From positions 1-5,124 of the forward strand of contig SKPT01000556.1 of the NCBI GenBank assembly GCA_007119405.1: a stretch of 5,124 nucleotides of DNA, given 5' to 3'. Positions 1-4,895 of this stretch are shown here, piece by piece (positions within the stretch are counted from its first letter, which is position 1; each line of letters opens with the position of its first letter). Below the pieces are notes generated by a model. It did no database searches and was not told where the DNA came from. It worked only from the letters and a program-made list of their open reading frames with translations. A program made the position numbers and the translations under genes. Source of the stretch: Phycisphaeraceae bacterium (GTDB taxonomy: Bacteria; Planctomycetota; Phycisphaerae; Phycisphaerales; Phycisphaeraceae).

Positions 1-1
1 C

Positions 2-298
2 GTGCTCGGCTCCGTGCTCGCCCCGGACGCCCGGGCGGAGACGTCGCCGCGCCAGCGCCGCCTGGCCTTCGCCCACCTGCATCTGATCAACGCCCGCCTG
101 GCCAGCGCGCACAGCCAGGTCATCGCCCGCGCCCGCGCCGAGCTGGACCGCGCCCGCCTGGGCCTGTCCAACGCCGCGACCGCCCGCCGGCGCGACTGGC
201 CATTCTTCCTCTACAGCGACGAGACGCTGGCCGCGCTGCGCCGGCGCATCGACGCCTGCTTCGCCGGGCAGCCCGCTGCCTGCAACAGCGGGGATTAG
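2..298 (+). CDS. C-terminal part of an unrecognised protein (truncated by window edge)
   Basis: An open frame runs in from the left edge and stops at TAG 296-298, leaving 98 visible residues. The GTG at position 2 is probably internal, because the frame is open to the edge. The visible part is rich in Ala and Arg and predicted mostly helical, with a long amphipathic helix (residues about 15-60: HLHLINARLASAHS, then RARAELDRARLGLSNAATARR). An aromatic WPFFLYSD segment (about 66-73) and a final helix with a short polar tail follow. I see no signal peptide, membrane span or catalytic motif and recognise no family. Third-position GC bias and the orderly helix pattern support real coding. The gene is followed by a 169-bp spacer, so there is no sign of translational coupling to the kinase downstream. 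Confidence 0.6.
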   Translation: MLGSVLAPDARAETSPRQRRLAFAHLHLINARLASAHSQVIARARAELDRARLGLSNAATARRRDWPFFLYSDETLAALRRRIDACFAGQPAACNSGD

Positions 299-322
299 GT
301 CCTGTCGCAAGCCGTGTTCAAT

Positions 323-345
323 GGGTGCCGCTGGCGGCTTGTCCG
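323..345 (+). repeat. Dispersed GGGTGCC…GGCTTGTCCG repeat, copy 1
   Basis: This 23-bp stretch matches the reverse complement of 5014-5036 at 22 of 23 positions (G instead of A at 330) and shares its first part with 4896-4914. It stands alone here, with no facing arm to form a hairpin. It lies 25 bp past the stop codon of the left-edge gene. Confidence 0.75.
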
Positions 346-351
346 ACAGAG

Positions 352-391
352 CGAGCCCCGGTGAAATCCCGGCGGAGCCCGAGAAGGCTCG
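352..391 (+). other. Possible hairpin in the spacer upstream of the kinase gene
   Basis: CGAGCC (352-357) can pair with GGCTCG (386-391). GAGCC (375-379) competes for the same right arm, with a 6-nt loop. No T-run follows, so it is a poor intrinsic terminator. It could end the left-edge gene's transcript, be part of the kinase leader, or mean nothing in such GC-rich DNA. I could not find a convincing -35/-10 pair between 299 and 467. Confidence 0.2.
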
Positions 392-457
392 ACCCATCCC
401 CCATCTGCGGCGTAAGTATTGTAACCACAGTGACTAATCGCCTCCCCGGCCGCCGCC

Positions 458-461
458 GGAG
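458..461 (+). promoter_or_regulatory. Shine-Dalgarno site of the histidine kinase gene
   Basis: GGAG lies 6 nt before the ATG at 468. An in-frame TAA at 435-437 rules out any longer N-terminus, and there is no other start codon between it and 468, so the site and the stop together fix the start. Confidence 0.6.
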
Positions 462-467
462 CCGGTC

Positions 468-1946
468 ATGCCCACGCCCAACCTCGCACTGCCCGACCAC
501 CTGCGCCAACTCGGCCGCGCCCTGCTCGGGCCGCTGGTCACCGCCACGGCCGTGCTCGGCTACGAAGCCGTCACCCCCACGCTTGGCGTCGAGCTCAGCG
601 CCCCGGCGGTCATGCTCACCGCCGTCGTCTTCGCCACCTTCGTCTCCGGGCTGCCCGGCGGGCTGGTCAGCGCCGGCATCGCCACCGCCTACTACTTCGA
701 CCTGGTCCTGCTGGGCGGGCCCGACCAGCAATGGCGCTTCATCCAGTTGACGCTGACCACCTTCCTGCTCGCCGGGCTGGTCCATGGGCTGCTGCACTAC
801 GCCGTCGAGCGGCAACGGCTGGAAACCGACCGCGCCGAACGCGCCCTGGCCCGCACCGAACGCAACTTCCGCCTCATCGCCGACAACACCTCCGAGGTCG
901 TCTACGCCGCGGCGATGGACGGCTCGCTGATCTACGTCAACCCCGCCTTCGAGAAGATCACCGGCTATCCGACCCGCGCCCTGGAGGGCCGCTGCATGGC
1001 CCATTTCACCCACCCCGACGACGCCGAGCGCGTCCGCCGGCTCTGCCTCGAGGCCCGGCAGGGCCGGTCGATGCCCTGGGCCGAGTTCCGCATCATCACG
1101 CGCGCCGGCCAGACGCGCTGGCTCGGCGGCAACTGGGGCCCGCTGCGCGACGACGCCGGCGAGCAGATCGGCATCCAGGCCCGCCACTGGGACAGGACCG
1201 AGCAGAAGCGGGCCGAGCAGCAGCTCGTGGCCCTGAACCAGACGCTCGAGCAGCGCGTCGCCGAGCGCACCGCCCAGTTGCGCAGCGTCGCGGCCGAGCT
1301 CAACCAGACCGAGCAGCGCGAGCGCCGCCGCCTGGCCCGCGTGCTGCACGACCACCTTCAGCAACTGCTCGTCGCCGCCCGCCTGCGCGTCTCGCTGCTG
1401 CGCGGCCGGGGCGACGCCGACGAGCTGAACGAGCTCGATGACCTGCTCGTCCAGTCCATCGACGCCTCGCGCTCGCTCACCGCCGAGCTCAGCCCGCCCC
1501 TGCTCCGCGACACCCGGCTCAGCGCGGCCATGCAGTGGCTGGCGCGGGCGATGCACGAAAAGCATGGCCTGGCGGTCGAGGTGCTCACCGCCGACGAGCC
1601 CGCCAGCGACCGTCTCAGCGAGGACATGCGCGCCTTCCTCGTCCAGACCGTGCGCGAGCTGCTGTTCAACACCGTCAAGCATGCCGGCGTCGATCACGCC
1701 CGCGTCGTGCTCGAGATGCCACGCGCCGACGCCCTGGCCATACGCGTCGAGGACGACGGCGCCGGCTTCGACCCGGGCCAGCTCCACCAGGGGCGCGAGC
1801 ACTTCGGCCTGCTGAGCATCGTCCACCGCCTGGAGCTGCTCGGCGGCCACATGGACATCGACGCCCACCCCGGCCAGGGCACGCGCATCACCGTGCGAAC
1901 CCCGCTGAGCCCGGCCGCCAGCAACCGCGCTCCCGCCGCGGCGTAA
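468..1946 (+). CDS. Membrane PAS sensor histidine kinase, HisKA_3 (NarX/DegS) class
   Basis: This 492-residue protein is probably a membrane-anchored sensor that autophosphorylates and passes the phosphate to a LuxR/NarL-type response regulator. Residues 15-112 hold about four hydrophobic segments with a GLPGGLVSAGIATAYYF pattern, like the DUF4118 region of KdpD-type kinases. Residues about 131-245 are a PAS domain (NFRLIADN, YVNPAFEKITGY, a HPDD element and the PAC-like GIQARHWDRTEQKR). A coiled coil follows at about 248-285. The HisKA_3 helix RRLARVLHDHLQQLL puts the phospho-accepting His at 294. The C-terminal HATPase has its N box at 396-405 (ELLFNTVKHA), G1 box at 429-435 (DDGAGFD) and a G2-like GLLSIVHRLELLGG at 447-460, so all catalytic parts look intact. 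No heme, Cys or other ligand residues stand out in the PAS domain, so the signal is unknown. No response regulator lies beside it within the window; one could lie upstream, out of view. Domain calls are firm; the ligand and output are not known. Confidence 0.93.
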   Translation: MPTPNLALPDHLRQLGRALLGPLVTATAVLGYEAVTPTLGVELSAPAVMLTAVVFATFVSGLPGGLVSAGIATAYYFDLVLLGGPDQQWRFIQLTLTTFLLAGLVHGLLHYAVERQRLETDRAERALARTERNFRLIADNTSEVVYAAAMDGSLIYVNPAFEKITGYPTRALEGRCMAHFTHPDDAERVRRLCLEARQGRSMPWAEFRIITRAGQTRWLGGNWGPLRDDAGEQIGIQARHWDRTEQKRAEQQLVALNQTLEQRVAERTAQLRSVAAELNQTEQRERRRLARVLHDHLQQLLVAARLRVSLLRGRGDADELNELDDLLVQSIDASRSLTAELSPPLLRDTRLSAAMQWLARAMHEKHGLAVEVLTADEPASDRLSEDMRAFLVQTVRELLFNTVKHAGVDHARVVLEMPRADALAIRVEDDGAGFDPGQLHQGREHFGLLSIVHRLELLGGHMDIDAHPGQGTRITVRTPLSPAASNRAPAAA

Positions 1947-1965
1947 CGCCCGGCATCCCGGCTTT

Positions 1966-1987
1966 GCGTGTATCCTCTGCTACGCGT
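1966..1987 (+). terminator. Weak hairpin 20 bp after the kinase stop codon
   Basis: GCGTGTA (1966-1972) can pair with TACGCGT (1981-1987) through 7 pairs, two of them G-T, around an 8-nt loop. The position suits a terminator of the kinase transcript, but no T-run follows, so Rho-independent termination is doubtful. Confidence 0.25.
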
Positions 1988-2138
1988 CACCCGTCCTTTG
2001 CGGGCATGCGCAGATATGCACACCGGTGGATCCTGCGACAGACCGCGAAGGAGCGAAGAGACGCGAAGGAGCGAAGGGCCAGGCTATTATTGACCTTTGC
2101 ATGGTCAACTTCACCGCGACCCGGCGCATCGGGGGTGC

Positions 2139-2168
2139 CACGGCTTGACCGCGAAGCGGCAAGCCGTG
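2139..2168. repeat. Hairpin A: CACGGCTTG…CAAGCCGTG
   Basis: CACGGCTTG (2139-2147) pairs with CAAGCCGTG (2160-2168), and inside it CCGC (2149-2152) pairs with GCGG (2156-2159), with one bulged base (2148) and a GAA loop. This gives 13 pairs in 30 bp. It is the same outer stem as hairpin B with a different tip. Confidence 0.65.
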
Positions 2169-2184
2169 CGATCATCGGCAAGCG

Positions 2185-2212
2185 CACGGCTTGCCCTTCG
2201 GGACAAGCCGTG
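2185..2212. repeat. Hairpin B: same stem with a TTCG tip
   Basis: CACGGCTTG (2185-2193) pairs with CAAGCCGTG (2204-2212). At the tip CC and GG close a TTCG loop (2197-2200), the very stable C(UUCG)G tetraloop type if transcribed, with one C/A mismatch between the two stems. Its right half is the first unit of the 29-bp tandem array. Confidence 0.65.
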
Positions 2213-2281
2213 GCACCCCACGACCTTCGGGACAAGCCGTGGCACCCTACGACCTTCGGGACAAGCCGTGGCACCCTACGA
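2195..2281. repeat. Three tandem copies of a 29-bp unit
   Basis: Units are 2195-2223, 2224-2252 and 2253-2281, abutting with no spacers. Units 2 and 3 are identical and unit 1 differs by one base (C for T near its end). Each unit carries CCTTCGGGACAAGCC followed by GTGGCACCC, so each holds a right arm of the GGGTGCCACGGCTTG hairpin family. The identity points to recent local amplification by slippage or unequal recombination. Confidence 0.9.
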
Positions 2282-2412
2282 CCTGCAGTCAACCCGACCA
2301 TTCAAAGGTCAATGAACCAAAGGAATTCTTCTTCGCGCTCTTCGCCTGCTTCGCTTCTTCGCGGTTTTTCAGAGGGTCCATCGGGCATTCTCCATTTTTC
2401 GTTGTTGATCCC

Positions 2413-3048
2413 ATGCATCTGCTCATCACTGCCGGCCCAACCCGCGAGCCCATCGACGCCGTGCGCTTCATCAGCAACCGGTCCAGCGGGCGCATGGGCG
2501 TGGCCCTGGCGCGCGCCGGGGCGGCGGCCGGCCACGCGGTCACGCTGCTGCTGGGGCCGGTCGAGGACCCGCCCGCGTTGCCCGCCGACGTGGCGCTGCA
2601 CCGTTTCCAGAGCACCGCCGAACTCGGCCAACTGCTCGACGCCCACGCCCCGGCGTGCGATGCGCTGCTCATGGCCGCGGCCGTCGCCGACTACACCGTC
2701 GCCGAGCCGACCGCCGACAAGCTGCCGCGGGCGGGGCAGCGCACGCTTACGCTCACGCCCACGCCCGACCTCGTCGCCGCCGCCGCGGCGCAGCGCCGCC
2801 CTGGGCAGGTGATCGTCGCCTTCGCGTTGGAGCCGGCCGAGCGGTTGCCCAGCCGTGCCATGGACAAGCTCAGGCGCAAGGGCGTGGACGCGATCGTCGC
2901 CAATCCGCTTGAGACGATGGATGCCGGCGACGTCACCGCCACGCTGCTGACCGCCGCCGGCGAGCGCCACGCCCCGGGCGCGATGTCCAAGGACGCGTTC
3001 GCAAAGTGGCTGATCGAGCAGGTCGAGCGGCTGCACGCGACGGGATGA
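2413..3048 (+). CDS. coaB: Phosphopantothenate-cysteine ligase, stand-alone CoaB-type protein
   Basis: This 211-residue protein matches the CoaB (synthetase) half of bacterial CoaBC, which joins cysteine to 4'-phosphopantothenate with CTP in cytosolic coenzyme A synthesis. The N-terminus LLITAGPTREPIDAVRFISNRSSGRMG (residues 3-29) is the family signature, with Asn22 at the position of the Asn used in the second half-reaction. AAAVADYT (88-95) and VIVAFALE (133-140) are the next conserved strands, followed by a KLRRKGVDAIVAN helix-strand (152-164). Lys103 (ADKLPRAG) sits where the family has a Lys-rich KIK(K/R) loop; only the first Lys is kept. The CoaC decarboxylase half (flavodoxin-like, with a catalytic His) is absent upstream, so a separate coaC must be elsewhere. 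The ATG at 2413 is chosen because the family motif begins at residue 3. The frame stays open to 2191, but that stretch is only the upstream repeat translated. No Shine-Dalgarno is visible. Automated naming may call it a phosphopantothenoylcysteine decarboxylase. Confidence 0.88.
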   Translation: MHLLITAGPTREPIDAVRFISNRSSGRMGVALARAGAAAGHAVTLLLGPVEDPPALPADVALHRFQSTAELGQLLDAHAPACDALLMAAAVADYTVAEPTADKLPRAGQRTLTLTPTPDLVAAAAAQRRPGQVIVAFALEPAERLPSRAMDKLRRKGVDAIVANPLETMDAGDVTATLLTAAGERHAPGAMSKDAFAKWLIEQVERLHATG

Positions 3049-3068
3049 CACGTCCACACACTGATGGG

Positions 3069-3086
3069 CAAGCCGCCGGCGGCACC
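3069..3086 (-). repeat. Degenerate copy of the dispersed repeat in the convergent spacer
   Basis: CAAGCCGCCGGCGGCACC resembles 5018-5035 with two differences, both inside the core (AGT becomes GGC). The changes create a perfect 12-bp palindrome, GCCGCCGGCGGC at 3072-3083. Confidence 0.45.
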
Positions 3087-3102
3087 TGCTCGGGCCGGGT
3101 GC
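3072..3102. terminator. Possible bidirectional terminator between coaB and mgtE
   Basis: The 63-bp gap between the two convergent stop codons holds the palindrome 3072-3083 and a weak stem GCACC (3082-3086) with GGTGC (3098-3102). Both strands would need to terminate here, but no T-run is present on either side. Confidence 0.3.
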
Positions 3103-3111
3103 TGACGAAGC

Positions 3112-4548
3112 CTACCCCCACGGCCAGTTGACCAGCGTGCGCGCGACCGGCTCAACCTCGGCGAGCTCGGCCCCCAGCCACCAGGTGGCGATGGTGAAGT
3201 AGAGCAGCAGGCCCACCACGTCGACGACGGTGGCCACGAACGGCGTCGACCCGGTCGCCGGGTCCAGCCCCAGCTTCAGCAGGAGGAACGGCAGCATCGA
3301 GCCGACCATGTTGCCGAAGAGCACGACGCTGATGACCGCCATGCTCACCGCCACGCCCACGTTCGCGGCGCGGGCGAGAACGTCCGGCTCGCCGCCGTAG
3401 CTCCACATGCCCACGAGCATGGCCATCGCGAACGCGATCACCGCCAGGATCACGCCCAGCAGCAAGCCGCCGAACATCTCGCGGGCGAAGACGCGCGGAA
3501 AGTGGCGCGGCTCGACCTCGCGCAGCGCGATGGCGCGGGTCATCACCGTCGCCGCCTGGAACCCGCTGTTGCCCCCCGTGGCGATGATCAGCGGCACGAA
3601 CACCGCCAGCAGCGGCAACTGCTCGATCTGCTCCTCGAACGCCCCCATCGCCCCGACGGTGAGCAGCCCGGCGCCGAAGAGGATCGCCAGCCAGCCCACG
3701 CGTTTGTACACCAGCGTGGGCACGCGCGTGGCGAGGTAGGGCTGCTCCAGCGTCACCACGCCGCCGAGCTTGTGAAAGTCCTCGGTCGCCTCGGCCTGCT
3801 GCACGTCCAGCACGTCGTCGACGGTCACGATGCCCAGCAGCCGGTCGTTGGCGCTGATCACCGGCAGGGCGAGCAGGTCATACTCCTGGATCAGCCGGGC
3901 GGCCTCGGCCTGGTCATCGTCGGCGACAATGCTGATCGGCGAGGGGTCCATCAGCTCCTTCAGCGGCGTCGCCGGGTCGCTGATGACCAGATCCTTCAGC
4001 GACACGATGCCCACGAGCTGGCCCATGTCGTTGACGACGTAGTTGTAGAAGATCGTCTCCTTCTCCGCCGCCTGCCGGCGGAGCTGGGCCAGGGCGCCCT
4101 GGACCGTCAGGTCGTCCTTGAGCGCCACGACGTCGGTGCTCATCACCGACCCGACGCTCTGGGGCGGGTAGTGCTCGAGCGACTCGATCTCGCGCCGCTC
4201 GGGCTCGGCCATGTGGGTGAGGATGTCGGCCTGCTGCTCGTCGCTGAGCTGCTGGATCAGGTCGGTGCGGTCGTCCGGCGCCACGTGCTCGAGCAGCCGG
4301 GCCACCTCGCGGTCGTCGAACGCCTCGGCCAGGCGCACCTGCCGGTCCATGTCCAGGTGGGCAAAGGCCTCGCCCGCCTCCTCCCAGTTCAAGGCGCGCA
4401 GCACCAGCCACGCCTGCTCGTCGTCGAGCTCGGCCAGGGCGGTGGCGATGTCGTGGGGGTGCACCTGCTCGCCGAGGCGGCGGATGGCGTCGCGGTCGTT
4501 GGCCTCGACCCATCCGCGGACCTGCTCCAGGGCCGGGTTGTCTTCCAT
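3112..4548 (-). CDS. mgtE: Magnesium transporter MgtE (CBS-domain Mg2+ channel)
   Basis: This 478-residue inner-membrane protein should form a homodimeric Mg2+ channel gated by cytosolic Mg2+; the well-studied Thermus thermophilus member has about 450 residues. Residues about 20-128 are the helical MgtE N domain. Residues 134-190 and 198-250 are two CBS domains (VMSTDVVALKDD…GIVSLKDLV; LMDPSPISIVADD…GIVTVDDVL). After a linker and plug-like helix come five membrane segments, at about 284-304, 309-335, 358-382, 393-423 and 434-457. Family motifs PLIIATGGNSGFQAATV (319-335) and GLDPATGSTPFVATVVD (427-443) are intact. Asp443 corresponds to the pore Asp that binds Mg2+ in the Thermus protein. The ATG at 4548 is chosen because it follows a strong Shine-Dalgarno (GGAAGG, 6-nt spacing) and the family fold begins soon after it. 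The frame could be read from 4653, but that would add 35 Arg-rich residues translated from the structured leader. It converges on coaB. Ion specificity (Mg2+ against Co2+ or others) is inferred from the family. Confidence 0.95.
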   Translation of the reverse strand: MEDNPALEQVRGWVEANDRDAIRRLGEQVHPHDIATALAELDDEQAWLVLRALNWEEAGEAFAHLDMDRQVRLAEAFDDREVARLLEHVAPDDRTDLIQQLSDEQQADILTHMAEPERREIESLEHYPPQSVGSVMSTDVVALKDDLTVQGALAQLRRQAAEKETIFYNYVVNDMGQLVGIVSLKDLVISDPATPLKELMDPSPISIVADDDQAEAARLIQEYDLLALPVISANDRLLGIVTVDDVLDVQQAEATEDFHKLGGVVTLEQPYLATRVPTLVYKRVGWLAILFGAGLLTVGAMGAFEEQIEQLPLLAVFVPLIIATGGNSGFQAATVMTRAIALREVEPRHFPRVFAREMFGGLLLGVILAVIAFAMAMLVGMWSYGGEPDVLARAANVGVAVSMAVISVVLFGNMVGSMLPFLLLKLGLDPATGSTPFVATVVDVVGLLLYFTIATWWLGAELAEVEPVARTLVNWPWG

Positions 4549-4552
4549 GCCT

Positions 4553-4602
4553 GGCCTTCCTTTCGCTTCCGCGCCCGCATCGCGGCCGGCGAGAGGAAGG
4601 CC
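4553..4602 (-). promoter_or_regulatory. RBS-sequestering hairpin in the mgtE leader
   Basis: In the - strand RNA the 14-nt arm from 4602-4589 (GGCCUUCCUCUCGC) pairs with the arm from 4566-4553 (GCGAAAGGAAGGCC) at 13 of 14 positions, with one C/A mismatch. Inside the 22-nt gap CCGCG (4585-4581) and CGCGG (4573-4569) can form a second 5-bp stem. The whole Shine-Dalgarno is paired, and the ATG begins just outside the hairpin. Such a stable stem should block initiation unless its 5' arm is drawn away. The pairing is read directly; the regulatory role is inferred. Confidence 0.6.
4555..4562 (-). promoter_or_regulatory. mgtE Shine-Dalgarno, buried in a stem
   Basis: On the - strand this reads AAGGAAGG, with the GGAAGG core ending 6 nt before the ATG. 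It is the clearest Shine-Dalgarno in the window, yet it lies wholly inside the 3' arm of the hairpin at 4553-4602. Confidence 0.75.
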
Positions 4603-4833
4603 GATCCGCCCGCTACGTCGACACGCCACTGCTCGTCGACGCGGCGGCCGCACAGACTTGCCTCTCGCACCCGGCCGGCCGGGCGCTGGTACTGCCGTCC
4701 GGATCCTCCGGCTCGACGCCGAGAACCACGGAAGATTGTCGAGTCGCTGAGCCTTCCATCACGGGCCGTGCTCGCCGATCTCTCGCCCGCGCTGCCCGGC
4801 CCGTTGCCGGCCAACGCGCAGGCGGTCGGACGA

Positions 4834-4862
4834 ATCATATAATTGCCGCCAAACGGCGCCAA
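4834..4862 (-). promoter_or_regulatory. Sigma70-like promoter of mgtE
   Basis: Read on the - strand, TTGGCG (4862-4857, 4 of 6 to TTGACA) is followed after exactly 17 nt by TATGAT (4839-4834, 5 of 6 to TATAAT). Transcription would start near 4827. It stands out as one of the few AT-rich spots in the region and points at mgtE. Confidence 0.55.
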
Positions 4863-4865
4863 GCA

Positions 4866-4879
4866 CCCGAAGATTCGGG
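4866..4879. promoter_or_regulatory. 14-bp palindrome next to the mgtE -35 box
   Basis: CCCGAAGATTCGGG has 6-bp arms (4866-4871 and 4874-4879) around a GA centre. It lies 3 bp upstream of the predicted -35 box and has the size and symmetry of an operator for a dimeric regulator. It might instead be a chance palindrome. Confidence 0.35.
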
Positions 4880-4895
4880 CAAGGGCATCCTGATG

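Larger units (their letters stand above)
2089..2313. repeat. Middle inverted arms of the composite element
   Basis: ATTGACCTTTGCATGGTC (2089-2106) and GACCATTCAAAGGTCAAT (2296-2313) are reverse complements except for one base. The left arm is itself partly palindromic (TTGACC…GGTCAA). The arms bracket the whole GGGTGCC/tandem-repeat core, so the core may be an insertion bounded by these ends. Confidence 0.65.
2043..2364. repeat. Composite nested inverted-repeat element between the kinase and coaB genes
   Basis: Three sets of arms are nested around one centre. The outer arms are GCGAAG-rich: 2043-2077 begins CCGCGAAGGAGCGAAG, and the reverse complement of 2328-2364 begins CCGCGAAGAAGCGAAG, after which similarity continues with small gaps. 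The middle arms are 2089-2106 and 2296-2313, matching at 17 of 18 positions once one is reversed. The inner arms are GGGTGCCACGGCTTG (2133-2147) and its exact reverse complement, present three times within 2195-2281. The whole could be a layered set of insertions of short non-coding repeats, or one mobile MITE-like unit. I see no transposase and no clear target-site duplication. Confidence 0.7.
1947..2412. other. 466-bp region without a gene, filled by repeats
   Basis: I see no convincing gene here. Open frames cross it in several phases, but their translations are just the repeats read through (Arg/Lys/Glu/Ala-rich or AVAPYDLR-like). The first 96 bp are unique sequence with a weak hairpin, 2043-2364 is a composite inverted repeat, and 2365-2412 is a somewhat AT-richer stretch just before coaB. 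That last stretch probably contains, or lies just downstream of, the coaB promoter, but I cannot pick out a reliable -35/-10 pair. Confidence 0.7.
4549..4827 (-). promoter_or_regulatory. Long structured 5' leader of mgtE
   Basis: About 280 nt separate the predicted transcription start from the ATG, and no convincing gene lies in them. Besides the terminal RBS hairpin there are further self-complementary pieces: CCGGCCGGCCGG at 4671-4682, CCGGA/TCCGG at 4699-4711, and CTCGAC (4712-4717) with GTCGAG (4738-4743). Three upstream pieces can pair with the anti-Shine-Dalgarno arm: 4661-4668 (8 of 8), 4780-4787 (8 of 8) and 4751-4757 (7 of 7, a copy of the Shine-Dalgarno itself). I do not see the conserved GGTGAGGCTCC-like core of the M-box Mg2+ riboswitch. 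It could be a different metal-sensing RNA, a protein- or ribosome-controlled leader, or unregulated GC-rich spacer. Confidence 0.45.

Noticed and set aside
411..440. Promoter for the kinase gene around TTGTAA (420-425)
   Set aside because: No acceptable -10 lies 16-18 nt downstream, and treating TATTGT (417-422) as the -10 leaves no -35.
318..1868. 516-codon open frame on the - strand opposite the kinase gene
   Set aside because: It is an antisense shadow of a GC-rich gene: low-complexity Gly/Ala/Glu/Asp composition, no recognisable domain, and the + strand frame encodes a complete kinase.
2085..2109. Promoter-like TATTAT and TTGACC in the middle arm of the repeat element
   Set aside because: The two hexamers overlap in the wrong order, and no matching partner lies at 16-18 nt spacing.
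2195..2281. Short repeats of 29 bp resembling a CRISPR array
   Set aside because: The three units abut with no spacers, and no cas genes or leader are present; it is a plain tandem repeat.
1535..2812. 425-codon + strand open frame across the kinase end, the repeat element and the start of coaB
   Set aside because: It joins out-of-frame parts of two real genes through repeat DNA and has an Arg/Pro/Ala-rich composition with no domain.
4549..4653. 35-residue N-terminal extension of MgtE from a start at 4653
   Set aside because: The added residues are Arg-rich, come from the hairpin leader and match nothing in the family; the ATG at 4548 has a good Shine-Dalgarno.
4549..4827. M-box Mg2+ riboswitch
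   Set aside because: I looked for the conserved GGTGAGGCTCC-like core on the - strand and did not see it; only a covariance-model search could exclude a divergent form.
3502..4842. 446-codon open frame on the + strand opposite mgtE
   Set aside because: Its His/Arg/Gln/Val-rich translation is typical of an antisense shadow; the - strand encodes a full MgtE with all motifs.
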